From Nematocida parisii ERTm1 (taxonomy: Eukaryota; Microsporidia), in contig NW_013524650.1 of NCBI RefSeq assembly GCF_000250985.1, positions 156,638 through 220,637 of the forward strand: a stretch of 64,000 nt of DNA, written 5' to 3'. Shown in pieces: positions 8,907 to 18,401 of the stretch. The notes beneath the pieces were generated by a model, which was not told the origin of the DNA, searched no databases, and saw only the letters and a list, made by a program, of their open reading frames with translations. A program made the position numbers and the translations under genes. Positions within the stretch are counted from its first letter, which is position 1. Each line of letters starts with the position of its first letter.

Positions 8907-10724
8907 ATGCAGACTCAAGTAAGAAAGTGTAATATTATGTCATGGCTAACCAAAAAGCAGAAAGCAGTGCCAGTGGAGCCGTGCAGTAGCAGTGACATGG
9001 ACTGCAGCCAGATTGAATCAACAGAAGAAAGTAGCCCTCAAATAGACTCACAGCCAAATTTAATTTCTATTACAGCACCTGCTAGAAAAGAGAATAATCC
9101 GAATAAAATAAAGGCTGCTCCAAAAAGCATAAATAGGAGAGAAGAAATAAAAAACTCAGCAGACTTATTTGAAGAGGAAGTAGAGGAGGGTGAGGAAGAG
9201 AAGAAATCTTTTCTTTCACCCCCTGTGGATAAGTTTGGAAGAAGTCCTGGGGACATAGGATATGACAAAAGCACACTGTATATATCAGATAAGGAGTTAT
9301 CTGCTATGACTCCATGTGAAGAGCAATTCTGGCGTATAAAGATGGAGTACTTTGATACGATTGTTTTCTTTAAGAAAGGAAAGTTCTATGAGTTGTTTGC
9401 AGAAGATGCCGTTCTCTCATCTGAGCTATTTGGGCTGAAGCTAACAAAAAGAGGAACAATGAAAATGACAGGGATCCCAGAGATGTCTCTTGATATGTGG
9501 ATAGAGAAGTTTATATACAAAGGGTATAAAGTAGCAATTGTAGACCAGAAAGAAACCAGTGTGTCTCAGAACATGAGAGTTAAATCAGGAGAAGCCAAAC
9601 AAAAAGTGATTGAAAGAGAACTGAAAGAAGTAGTCACAGAAACAACCACCAGTTCAGAAGGCATAGGAATATGCAGCTTGTTTGTTCGTGAGATAGATGG
9701 CACAGAAAAAGCAAATGTCACAATATCTGTATTTAGGCCGATGGAGTCTGAATTTTTTGTGTTATCATTTGAAGATGATAGAGAGCTATTCTCTACGCAG
9801 AGCATACTAAAAAAAGAGAATATTAAAGAAATTATAACCAATGCATCTGTTCCATTTAAAGAAAAGATTGTCCGGGTGCGGCCAGATGTGTGGGGACAAA
9901 ATGTGTCTCCTATAATTGAAAAAATGGGAAACTCAGGACTCAGTTTAGAGGGAGAAAAAAAGGAAGCTCTTGAGATTCTTCTTTCCTATCTGGAATACTT
10001 AAAGTATGCATTTACTCCCAAGCTAATAGAGTATAGCGAGAAAACAAAAAATCAGATGCAAATTGACGGGAGAACAATAGAAATGCTGTGCTTAGTGGAT
10101 GGCCCAAATAGAAAGGAACAATCTGGAAACTCTCTTTTCCGGCTTATAGACCAAACTAGAACAAAGCAGGGAAGAAGACTTCTTAGACAATGGATTATTC
10201 GGCCTCTTTCCTGCCTTAGCAAAATAGAAAAAAGATATGCCACAGCAGAGCTACTAGATAGTGTTCCAGAGAGAGATATGCTTGAGTCGTATTTGCAGCA
10301 AGTAGGGGATATTAGCGATTTTGTGAAGAAGGCAAAGAATTATAAGATACGCGCAGAGGAAATAAGAAAGCTTTCTTCTTCTTTAGATGCGGTTAAATCC
10401 ATATATGCAATATTACAGTCTATACTGGCAAGAAGTACACCGAATGAGATAGAAATGACTTGTTTGCAAGTGATTTGTGAAAAGATCCATACTTTTGCAG
10501 TAATTGATGAAATAACTCTGGGATTTGATATTTCCGGTGATATTATGCCACTAAGCACAGATGCCGAGCTTATTTCTGCTGAAAAGCACAAGAAGAAAGT
10601 AGTAAACATTCTTGAGGTATATGGAAAAAAAGAATCTGCAGCAGCAGGAGTTGAGTTCTTAGTCAAAAAAATAGGAAGAGAGCACTATTTAGAAGTGCAA
10701 GAGAACAGAGTCTCTTTTGCTTGA
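8907..10724 (+). CDS. MSH6: MSH6 mismatch-repair ATPase, 5' part (frame break)
   Basis: 605 aa covering the N-terminal tail, MutS domain I and the lever region. The mismatch-recognition Phe-x-Glu lies in GKFYELFAED (about residues 157-166), followed by the domain I motif MTGIPEMSLDMW. The core/lever part has LFRLIDQTRTKQGRRLLRQWI, the MutS III signature. The low-complexity acidic N-terminus (EEEVEEGEEEKK) is typical of MSH6. The frame stops at a TGA (10722-10724) inside the clamp region while homology continues one frame over in the next ORF. In the full protein MSH6 pairs with MSH2. MutS domain order and the N-terminal tail favour MSH6 over MSH3. Confidence 0.85.
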   Translation: MQTQVRKCNIMSWLTKKQKAVPVEPCSSSDMDCSQIESTEESSPQIDSQPNLISITAPARKENNPNKIKAAPKSINRREEIKNSADLFEEEVEEGEEEKKSFLSPPVDKFGRSPGDIGYDKSTLYISDKELSAMTPCEEQFWRIKMEYFDTIVFFKKGKFYELFAEDAVLSSELFGLKLTKRGTMKMTGIPEMSLDMWIEKFIYKGYKVAIVDQKETSVSQNMRVKSGEAKQKVIERELKEVVTETTTSSEGIGICSLFVREIDGTEKANVTISVFRPMESEFFVLSFEDDRELFSTQSILKKENIKEIITNASVPFKEKIVRVRPDVWGQNVSPIIEKMGNSGLSLEGEKKEALEILLSYLEYLKYAFTPKLIEYSEKTKNQMQIDGRTIEMLCLVDGPNRKEQSGNSLFRLIDQTRTKQGRRLLRQWIIRPLSCLSKIEKRYATAELLDSVPERDMLESYLQQVGDISDFVKKAKNYKIRAEEIRKLSSSLDAVKSIYAILQSILARSTPNEIEMTCLQVICEKIHTFAVIDEITLGFDISGDIMPLSTDAELISAEKHKKKVVNILEVYGKKESAAAGVEFLVKKIGREHYLEVQENRVSFA

Positions 10725-11631
10725 ATCAAAGTATATACCCTCTGGATCAACAAAAACAACTGCTAGATACACTACAGCAGAGCTTCGAAAACTATCAGAG
10801 ACATACCTTGAGGCAGAAGAGAAAATAGCATTCTTGGCAGCAGAGTCAGTCTTTAGAATTTCAAAAAGAATTAGCGAGAATGACATATGCCTGCAAGATA
10901 TTTCTGTGGGGATTGCTGCTTTAGACTGCCTTGTCTCATTTGGATATATTTCTGGGGTAAAGCCATTATTTTCAGAATCTCTGCAGATAAAAGGACTTGT
11001 GAATGTGGGAAACACACACATCCCAAATGACATAGATATATTCCCAGAAAACAAGCTAATTGTTCTTACAGGCCCAAATATGGCAGGGAAGTCTACTTTT
11101 TTAAGAAATGTCTCAACTGCAATTGTGCTTAGACAGATTGGCGCTAAAGTCCCTGCTTCTTTCTTCTCTGGCCCTATTTATGATAGAATATTTACCCGAA
11201 TAGGAGCAAATGACAACCTCCTTGAAGGCGAGTCTACATTCCAAATAGAAATGAAAGAAACTGCAAATATTCTCACTAATGCCACTGAAAACTCTTTTGT
11301 TATAATAGACGAGCTAGGAAGGGGCACTTCAACAAAAGAAGGATCTACAATTTCAATGGCAGTCAAAGAATACTTGAAAAAGATCAAGTGTACCACTTTA
11401 TACGCCACCCACTTTTTTAGTGCAATTGTTGAAGGAGATATAACAATGAAAATGAACTATAAGCATATTACTAACTCAGAGGAGGAGCAAGAAATAGTTT
11501 ATTTGTACAAACTAGTGGATGGAATATGCAGTGACTCCTGTGGAATAGACATATGTAAAATGACAAAAGTCCCTAAAGAAGTAATCAACCGTGCTCTAGA
11601 GATAAAGCAAATCAGAGCAAAAAGTGTATAA
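10717..11631 (+). CDS. MSH6: MSH6 mismatch-repair ATPase, 3' part (+1 frame)
   Basis: About 304 codons continuing MSH6 in the +1 frame. It begins with the clamp tail (residues matching TTAELRKL...EAEEKI), then the ATPase domain: Walker A GPNMAGKST (about 119-127), STFQIEM, Walker B VIIDELGRGTST, and the YATHFF helix. It has no ATG of its own at the junction (the frame opens at a TTG within TCTTTTGCTTGA), so it is not an independent gene. The break is a sequencing or assembly error in TTTT, a recent frameshift, or recoding at GCT-TGA. All catalytic motifs are intact, which argues against an old pseudogene. Confidence 0.85.
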   Translation: MLESKYIPSGSTKTTARYTTAELRKLSETYLEAEEKIAFLAAESVFRISKRISENDICLQDISVGIAALDCLVSFGYISGVKPLFSESLQIKGLVNVGNTHIPNDIDIFPENKLIVLTGPNMAGKSTFLRNVSTAIVLRQIGAKVPASFFSGPIYDRIFTRIGANDNLLEGESTFQIEMKETANILTNATENSFVIIDELGRGTSTKEGSTISMAVKEYLKKIKCTTLYATHFFSAIVEGDITMKMNYKHITNSEEEQEIVYLYKLVDGICSDSCGIDICKMTKVPKEVINRALEIKQIRAKSV

Positions 11632-12377
11632 TTTTGAGATCTACCCATATCATCTTGTGCGTATAGCCAATTATATATTCAGTTGGTATACGTCTTCTCT
11701 TTAGTAATAATTTCGGAATGTTTGAGTTAATTATGTCTAATTCAGTTGTACAAGCAGTACTAAATATATTTATCGCAGCAATTAAGCGCATAATAATAGA
11801 AATGCCCCAAAATGTTCTGAATATGGCAGATATTATAAAGATTTAAATAAAAATGTGTTATAAATAAGTCTAATCTTAAAGCGTATTTTATATATTAGAT
11901 AGAACTGTCCACTGCATGAATAGTGTATGTTTAGTTTAATCTGTAATAAGCGCAGAAAACATTTCAACGCTTTAATAACTAGGCATTTAATGCAGTTCTT
12001 GTATAAATTTGCCATATCTGCATATCTAAACATAAGCTTAATTGATAATCATTAATAAGTTCTCTACTTAGCACAGTTCTCTTCCTGTACATGTGTTTAA
12101 ATAATAGGCAATGTATTAGAAGCAATAGAACGCAGTCTAGTCCAAATTTAACTGTATATGCACCCATAGTACATAATATTACCACAATACGCATGCGAAT
12201 TGGCCTTATGTAGTGTAAATAGTAGTGGCATGGCTCTAGGAGTTCTAGTGCATTTGTACCTCTGTGCTATATTGTGTATTTACAAAAACCAATGGATAGT
12301 ACGAATTCCTAGAATATGCGGCGGTATGTGTGACTATGCATGTACTCATGTGCTTATATGTAAATCAAAAGTTTATT
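11632..12377. other. Intergenic between convergent genes
   Basis: About 745 bp of A+T-rich sequence between MSH6 and the haspin gene. Small frames near 11833-12194 have biased, non-protein-like composition. No RNA gene was recognised. Confidence 0.4.
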
Positions 12378-13244
12378 CTATGTCTGAGTGCTATTTCCTA
12401 TCTGACTCTCCATCCATGTTCTGAGATAGTTCATCCAAAATGTGTTACTGGGCCCTGGATTTCTCCATCTATTACTCCCTGTGTATGTGCGATTCATTTT
12501 CTTGTATATACTCCGGTGGGGATCTGTGCTAGCATCCCCTTCAAACAGCCACGATAAGTCTTTGTCTATATTCGTATACAAAATAGGGCCTGCTTTATAT
12601 ATAACCCCCTTAGAATTTGTCTGTAGAATAGTAATAGACCCACTATCCCCGTCTTCTTTCCGAATTACAGCGCGTGCCAGCGAATAGTCAATTGTCTTTA
12701 CACTATACTCACCATTACTATTCTTTTTAACTAAAACATTGCTTTGGTGCAGATCCCTGTGCTCTACCTGCAGCTCATTCATTACGTAAAAGCACTTTCT
12801 AAGCTCGTCCTCAATCATATTAACATCTCTATGTGTCATAAGAGACCAGTCAAGCTTTTCAAGCTCGCGTCCACCATACTCCATTTCAATCACGCCAAAT
12901 AATCCGGATGAGTTATTCGCCTGTGGTATAATGTTCTCTGCTTGATTTTTGTTTCTTCTTGCCCAGTCTCTGGATATTTCTATTAGCTCTCGTGGATACC
13001 GGGAGTTCACCATATACCACGCATATATTTTGGTAGAATATTCAGAACAGTTCATTCGCTCCATCACCAAGCACTCCTTAATAAAATGGTCAACCATCGT
13101 GTGCTGTACTTTCACATAGTTCTTTTTCATCGTAATGGGAACTACTTTATAAACCCGCTGCGTCTTTTTGTCTATATATATCTCACAAAAAGTAGACTCT
13201 CCCAGCTTTCCCACCGGGTAATCGGTAAAAATGAAAATGAACAC
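12378..13244 (-). CDS. Haspin-family protein kinase, kinase domain part
   Basis: About 288 codons. Kinase features: glycine-loop region VGKLGESTF (11-19), presumed ATP-site Lys in YKVVPI, hinge EMEYGG (120-125), catalytic loop HRDLHQSN (162-169), and TIDYSLAR (184-191) in place of DFG, as in haspin (IDYTLSR). Haspin phosphorylates histone H3 Thr3 and places the chromosomal passenger complex at centromeres. The frame opens at GTG with no ATG before residue 39, inside the kinase core, so the N-terminus must come from the upstream frame at 13172-13549. The C-terminus is short compared with animal haspin but complete for the fold. Confidence 0.8.
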   Translation of the reverse strand: MFIFIFTDYPVGKLGESTFCEIYIDKKTQRVYKVVPITMKKNYVKVQHTMVDHFIKECLVMERMNCSEYSTKIYAWYMVNSRYPRELIEISRDWARRNKNQAENIIPQANNSSGLFGVIEMEYGGRELEKLDWSLMTHRDVNMIEDELRKCFYVMNELQVEHRDLHQSNVLVKKNSNGEYSVKTIDYSLARAVIRKEDGDSGSITILQTNSKGVIYKAGPILYTNIDKDLSWLFEGDASTDPHRSIYKKMNRTYTGSNRWRNPGPSNTFWMNYLRTWMESQIGNSTQT

Positions 13245-13746
13245 CAGTCTACTTCTTTAATTGTATCTGCATCCTCTAGGATATACTCGCTGTTCATAAA
13301 GCTGTCCCCACCAATGCTTTTCTTTCTTTCAATGCTCAGAGCACTTGCCACATCAATATCTACTATCTCTATGCCATTGTAGTTAATCTCGTTGCTCTTT
13401 ATTTTTTTGCTTCGATTCTCCCAAGTACTCTCTCTTTCTTTCTCGTCTTTTTCTTCATCTGCACGCTGCGCACTGTACATATCAGAGGAGTAATACGATG
13501 GGGCCAAGTATCCGAATGCGTTTTTTGCTCCTTTCACATATACATCCAAAACTTGTTGCTTTTCTTTTTTTCTTTCTCCTGCACCTCTACATCTTCTATA
13601 CGACTCTCCTTTTGCTTTACTTCTATTTTGTCTATATTCTGCTGAACTTGCTCTACCATTGGAAGCACAAATAGCTCAGGCGCTGCAAGTATCCCTAAGC
13701 TCTTCCGGGATGGCTTGCTCTTACTTTTGAATGTACGTATTTTCAT
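13172..13746 (-). CDS. Haspin N-terminal region, split over two frames
   Basis: Two overlapping minus-strand frames (13534-13746 with an ATG, then 13172-13549 opening at TTG) supply a basic, then Lys/Glu-rich low-complexity N-terminus leading straight into the kinase domain. The first switch lies at an A-rich run (T7 on the + strand, about 13565-13571), the second near an A5/A4 tract at 13227-13237. After both switches the coding sense continues without loss. These are probably one gene of about 450 codons with two homopolymer indels; whether biological or technical is unresolved. Confidence 0.55.
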
Positions 13747-13818
13747 AAACTAAAAATAATTAGAATATTATAATAACCTTTCCTTACTCTTTAAATTCAC
13801 TCTGCAATATATTTTTCT

Positions 13819-14310
13819 TTATATTAACCTAACTAACTTGTCCACCACTGTTTCATCTGGCCTGTCAAGTGCTTCTTCTTCTTCTTTTGGCGTGACATGC
13901 TTTACATACCTTTTTATTATTCCGTGTGTTTCGTCATACTTTGTTTCTTTCTTTAGGTTCTCAATATTCTTTCTTTGCTTTTCTTTTAAGACTTCCATTA
14001 CCATTATGTTCTTGTTCAGTCTGTAGTTGCATAGTCTTTTATTCCCATAGTACAATAAAGTAATTACTATGCATAATATAATAAATAGTGCTATAATTCT
14101 TAGTATGTATAAATATGAAATAGTTTCTTTGCACACCCAGAGAATAGAAATGGCCCCTATACTTATGGCTGTAATTGACTTAAAAAATATGTCACTCGCA
14201 CTCTCCTTTCTCTTCTTAAGATACTTGATTGTCTTCTCCTTTTCTTCTATCTGCTGTTCTAACTCTAAGATAGCTTGTCTGACAGACTTTTTACTGAATA
14301 AAATACCCAT
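13819..14310 (-). CDS. Lunapark-like ER-junction protein without zinc ribbon
   Basis: 163 aa. It begins MGILFSKK, then an N-terminal coiled coil (about residues 11-42), two adjacent TM helices (about 45-66 and 69-90), a second coiled coil (about 93-125) and an acidic tail. This order, including the Met-Gly myristoylation-type start, matches Lunapark/Lnp1, which stabilises three-way ER tubule junctions. The C-terminal zinc ribbon of typical Lunapark is absent. Other two-TM coiled-coil proteins are possible. The start lies behind an ATTTTTTTA tract. Confidence 0.55.
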   Translation of the reverse strand: MGILFSKKSVRQAILELEQQIEEKEKTIKYLKKRKESASDIFFKSITAISIGAISILWVCKETISYLYILRIIALFIILCIVITLLYYGNKRLCNYRLNKNIMVMEVLKEKQRKNIENLKKETKYDETHGIIKRYVKHVTPKEEEEALDRPDETVVDKLVRLI

Positions 14311-14560
14311 TAAAAAAATTATGTCATTCCGCTTATTTATAGTTTATGGGGGGTAAATTTATTCAAAATTACTTTTAGGTACTTCTTGTTTGCATCTTTA
14401 TGACATAACTCTTTGAATTATCAGAAATAATCAGAACTTAATAGGAGATGCCATAAAAATTAATTCTTTATTTTAAAATCGATTTGGGGTATAGAGAGTA
14501 TCCTACCGGTTTATAACAGAAAGTGTGTTTGTCTTTGATTATCTGAATCTGTGGCATAAC
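14311..14560. other. Short intergenic, A+T-rich
   Basis: About 250 bp between two minus-strand genes. Nothing recognised apart from a T-tract in front of the 14310 start. Confidence 0.4.
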
Positions 14561-15190
14561 TTAGTTCTCATCCTTTTTTGTCTTCTTTACTTTTCTTGTG
14601 CGCATTTTCATGGGAACATATGTGGAGAAAATAGAAATATCTCCCATTTCTTCAATTAGCTTAACGGTGGTTTCATTTGTAAGGCCGAAGAACTCCTCAA
14701 GACTTGAGAATGACATCTTCTGAAACTCACTGCTGAAGTTATCCCAGATCTGGTCTCTTGGCCCTGCCCAGTGCTTTCCTCCGGTTGCACGGATTTCAAA
14801 TATGCATTCTCCATTCACTGACCGCACTTGGCAGAAATAAGTTAATTTCTGGTCACCTCCCTCTGGCGAGGCATATTTTCTTTTTATTTTGTATCCTATC
14901 GGATATATGTACATCGCATTATAGAATGAAGTATACTCCTCTGGAGGAAGTATCCCAATTGAAGTAAGGCTGAACTTGGAATGCGCCTTTCCTAGAACAA
15001 TTGGAAATGTACTTTCTGTTTCAAATTCTGTATATTTTAACGGTCTTTGCCCTTTTATAAAAACAAGGAGGTCTAATAGTGCATCTCTTCTCTGCTGTAG
15101 CCCATGTAGTTCTCTGCGCCTCTCATCTGTTTTATTCTTAATCTCTATGTACCGCGTGAAGCACTCATTAAGCAAAGCATGGTCTTCCAT
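14561..15190 (-). CDS. FYR-domain chromatin protein
   Basis: About 209 aa from the ATG at 15190 (MEDHALLNE), preceded by TATTTTTATTTTTAT; an ATG 36 bp upstream is less likely. A short coiled coil (residues 10-45) leads into an FYRN-like segment, YPIGYKIKRKY (about 110-120), and an FYRC-like segment with EIRATGGKHWAGPRDQIW (about 145-162). The pattern resembles FYR domains in trithorax/MLL, TBRG1 and fungal homologues. The C-terminus is basic (RTRKVKKTKK). Probably a subunit of a chromatin-modifying complex; the partner is unknown. Confidence 0.7.
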   Translation of the reverse strand: MEDHALLNECFTRYIEIKNKTDERRRELHGLQQRRDALLDLLVFIKGQRPLKYTEFETESTFPIVLGKAHSKFSLTSIGILPPEEYTSFYNAMYIYPIGYKIKRKYASPEGGDQKLTYFCQVRSVNGECIFEIRATGGKHWAGPRDQIWDNFSSEFQKMSFSSLEEFFGLTNETTVKLIEEMGDISIFSTYVPMKMRTRKVKKTKKDEN

Positions 15191-15838
15191 ATAAAAATAA
15201 AAATAGTGAATATTATAGAATGCCATATTCCGGCATAGAAGATTCTAGACATTCAGCGAGTATGGTTGAAAATATTGAATGTTTTTTAAGTACCATACAT
15301 TTCTATATGCATTAGATATATTCCACCCAATTGGTTTCCGCTGTCTCTCTGTTTATATAACCAAACCCATTATAATTAGTTATTTTAGTCAAGTCATTAC
15401 ACTAGCAATACATTACAATATATAGAATGTATAGGAATTGTATTTGTATATTAATGCTTTACTAGTATCATATATAGCCTGAAGTTATATATTAAAATTT
15501 ATAATTTGGAGTATTCTTGGACATATTACAGTGTATAATTAACTTACAGAATATTCTAATATAAGTATATGTTTATGCAAGCTGCTATTATACGTGCACT
15601 TCTTGATTTATGAATATTTCTGCTATTCTTAATAAATATTTACAGTGAAGATAAGTGTATATCTAATAGTGTACAGTTTTTAATAAAAATGTACAGGTTT
15701 ATTTTAAATTCAAATCTATGAAGAAATAGAAAATACCATAAAATGAACCCATGCCTTTCAATTCACACACATAATGAGAAAATTAATGTATTATACAGTC
15801 AGAGCATACGAACAATCTTAAATTTAAATTAAACTAGC
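15191..15838. other. A+T-rich intergenic region
   Basis: About 650 bp without a supported gene; extremely A+T-rich. It ends at the start of a dispersed repeat. Confidence 0.45.
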
Positions 15839-16367
15839 TGTTTTTCCTTAAAGACTTAGACATATAAAAACTTGTTCTTTATTGAAAACCCAAAACTCTT
15901 TGACGTACTCACAAGGAGTAACGCCACCGCCGCCCTGCTACGTAGCCAAGAGAGAGAAGAGAGTGAAAGGGAAGAGCTCTTTATTGTCTTTAGGAAGCGG
16001 CCCACGCCTGCGCGAGCACGGAGTCCAAGGGCGCAGTTGTGTTAGGCCTGGCGCTGAAGTTAAGCCGTCGATGCTTCCCTGAGTCTCCCCCTAAATTGGG
16101 GGAAGAGCTCCGGTTAAATAGTCGGAAGTTGATATACTGATTCAGAGATCCCGGCCTTTGCTTTGGCGGGATCACCGCGCGAGCTGGCGCGCAGACGGAT
16201 CGCCCTCGGGGGCTCCCGTCCGAGTGATGGTGTCACTACACTCTTATATAGTTTTAATTCCAATCATTTAAGATATCAATATGCCCATTGCCACCAATAA
16301 TGGATGTTCATATATTAATATCATACTTAGCCATTGCTCATCTGGATCTAACTATCCCAAACTAACA
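15839..16367 (+). repeat. Dispersed repeat family copy 1, split by an LTR
   Basis: The 15839-15900 part (TGTTTTTCCTTAAAGACTTAG... to ...CCCAAAACTCTT) and the 16241-16367 part (ATATAGTTTTAATTCC ... ACTAACA) align with an uninterrupted copy at 17836-18191 and a third at 61398-61543. Copies start after AGC with TGTTTATTC and end with (C)CAACA, so their ends are TGTT...AACA. This copy is interrupted by the LTR at 15901-16240. The nature (old solo LTR, non-autonomous element) is not settled. Confidence 0.65.
15901..16240 (-). mobile_element. Solo LTR with 5-bp target-site duplication
   Basis: A G+C-rich 340-bp block in A+T-rich DNA. Read on the minus strand it starts TGTAGTGACACC and ends GTGAGTACGTCA (TG...CA). 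It is bounded by the direct repeat CTCTT (15896-15900 and 16241-16245). It contains a CCCCCAATTTAGGGGG hairpin and an AATAAA polyadenylation signal (in GACAATAAAGAGC). A second copy lies at 35472-35828. No coding region of a retroelement is present, so this is a solo LTR, probably left by LTR-LTR recombination of a Ty3/gypsy- or copia-like element. Confidence 0.85.
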
Positions 16368-16373
16368 GTATTA

Positions 16374-17573
16374 TTAAAATAATAAATTATTCATAATTTC
16401 TTTTGTTTCATTAGGGAATATTCTAAATATACTCATAATAATTATAAATATTATTATAAATATTATTATAAGAATACTTAATACTCTTTTAAATTTATGC
16501 TTAAATGATGCAGCTGTCCCATTAATAATTGAAATAATTGGTTCTATTGATTCTAAATACTTTTTAACTACGTTATTCTTAAACTTATCAGCGGTAAGTC
16601 CATTTCGGGTTATATTATTAAACATACTAGAGAAGTCAGTTATACTAATAATATTACATACACTTTCACTATCATTTAAGTCATTTAAGTTTCCTTTAAG
16701 AGCATTTTTAAACTTTGCTTTAGATTCAGTGTCCATTTCATCTGTATACATAGAGGTATTATATACTGAACCGTATAAATCACAAATTGAATAAATTGGA
16801 TGCCATGTTCCATGTTGTTTAATCTTATTAATGATTGGATCATATATTGAATCGTTTAAAAACTTAGAAAATTCAGCAGCACGCCACATATCTATTCTTG
16901 TAAGTAATTGCAATGATTTAATGTCATCATCAGTTATTTCTAAACTACTTGCATTTGAATGTTTTGTCTCATCATCACCCACATCAACTATAGTTAGATT
17001 ATCACCATGTTTCACTAGTATATCTAATGCTCTCTGTAATCTAGAACACTCTCCTGATTCAGTCAATTCACACAGTTTATTAAATGCACCTTCTGATGTC
17101 ATTTTATCATCTAATTCTTGTATATTTATGCTCTTACATAGTACATTAATAGAAGAATCAAAGAATTCCTTTCTTAATATATAAACACCTGCCATAATTA
17201 TAGGATTATTTCCCATTAATCTATAAAATGCTTCTTTTTTATCTTCACTGTGTAATTCTCCTGCTGCTTCTTTAATTATATCTATAATTGTATCGGCATT
17301 TTTTATAGATTCTATTATTTTATCTGTTATAATAATATCTTCATTATATTCAATACCATCATAGATAATTCTATTATATATTTGTATATATAGTAGATTA
17401 TATGCTAGCCTTTCTAATGGTTCTGGTAAATCTATGAATATTCCTTTTTCTTTGTTAATTTCTGTTACTATGTCGTATAATGTGTTTATATCTTCTTCTT
17501 TCATCTTTCCTTGTTTACTGAATTTATTCTGTACTTGTTTTCTTAATGTGTCCGTATCAATATTATATGTCAT
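16374..17573 (-). CDS. Orphan tail-anchored protein
   Basis: 399 aa, mostly alpha-helical and hydrophilic, Asn/Ile-rich, with a strongly hydrophobic segment very near the C-terminus (about residues 365-385, ILIIIFIIIFIIIMSIF) and a short tail. There is no signal peptide. I recognise no domain. The topology is that of a tail-anchored protein facing the cytosol. It lies between repeat copies in an accessory zone and is more A+T-rich than its conserved neighbours, so it is probably lineage-specific. The start is preceded by AAATTTTTAT. Confidence 0.65.
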   Translation of the reverse strand: MTYNIDTDTLRKQVQNKFSKQGKMKEEDINTLYDIVTEINKEKGIFIDLPEPLERLAYNLLYIQIYNRIIYDGIEYNEDIIITDKIIESIKNADTIIDIIKEAAGELHSEDKKEAFYRLMGNNPIIMAGVYILRKEFFDSSINVLCKSINIQELDDKMTSEGAFNKLCELTESGECSRLQRALDILVKHGDNLTIVDVGDDETKHSNASSLEITDDDIKSLQLLTRIDMWRAAEFSKFLNDSIYDPIINKIKQHGTWHPIYSICDLYGSVYNTSMYTDEMDTESKAKFKNALKGNLNDLNDSESVCNIISITDFSSMFNNITRNGLTADKFKNNVVKKYLESIEPIISIINGTAASFKHKFKRVLSILIIIFIIIFIIIMSIFRIFPNETKEIMNNLLF

Positions 17574-17835
17574 ATAAAAATTTAATAATATTCTTTATAT
17601 TTATACTTTAAAAACCAAGAAATTAAACTATTTTATAAAGTTCTTATTTAATTAATTATAGTCTATGTTGTCAACAAATTAAAACCAAGATAAAATTTTA
17701 TTAAACTAATTATTAATATATACCCCATTGGCAACATATACTGTATTAATAGTGGTGTATTATGATATATTGTGTAGTAAGTTGTATCCTATGTGTAAAA
17801 TAAGTTATGATAAGTTATAGTAATAATGATATAGC
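17574..17835. other. A+T-rich spacer
   Basis: About 260 bp. Nothing recognised. Confidence 0.4.
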
Positions 17836-18191
17836 TGTTTATTCCTTAAAGACTTAGACATACGAAAACATGTTCTTTATTGAAAACCCAAAACTCTTAA
17901 ATAGTTTTAATTACAATTACTTATGATAGCAGCATATGCCTAATACTATAACAAATTGTTGTATGCTAAGACTAGCATTTGTGTAGCATGACATGAGTTA
18001 TTGTAATGTTTACATAAACAGGATAACACAAATTAAATCGATTGTACGGTCTACAAATACATATACAAATTAAATAAAGGTTAAAGTTTAAGAATGCCTT
18101 TTCCTAAGAAAACAACTTAAATACTGAATAGCTATATATTAATATCATACTCAACCATTGCTATTCTGGATCTTACTATCCAAAACCAACA
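17836..18191 (+). repeat. Dispersed repeat family copy 2 (uninterrupted)
   Basis: It starts TGTTTATTCCTTAAAGAC after ATAGC and ends CCAAAACCAACA. The first 110 bp and last 60 bp closely match the copy split by the LTR at 15901-16240; the central part (about 17950-18125) is unique to this copy. It shows the empty target site CCCAAAACTCTTAAATAGTTTTAATT that corresponds to the LTR integration point in copy 1. Confidence 0.65.
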
Positions 18192-18401
18192 AAACTAATA
18201 TTATTTAACTGTTAAATACTTCAGTTATTTTGTATATTCAATTACAATAATTTTGCTATATTGACAGTTAATTTGTCCATTAAGTTTGTATTTATAATTA
18301 AAATTTGAAATACTTTTGCTATCATCTTTATATGTGCTTAGCTAGATCTAGTTATATGATAATACAAAAGCAATAAATAAAAATTATTTTTTAGAGCTTA
18401 A

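Noticed and set aside
10700-10735. Spliceosomal intron at the MSH6 break
   Set aside because: No GT...AG pair and branch site of a length that would join the frames; a single-base shift suffices.
11833-12194. Small minus-strand frames between MSH6 and haspin
   Set aside because: Overlapping, A+T-driven sequence with no conserved features.
15882-16175. Two open frames in the G+C-rich block
   Set aside because: They lie within the solo LTR on both strands and cross its ends; they have no protein-like sequence and are a consequence of high G+C.
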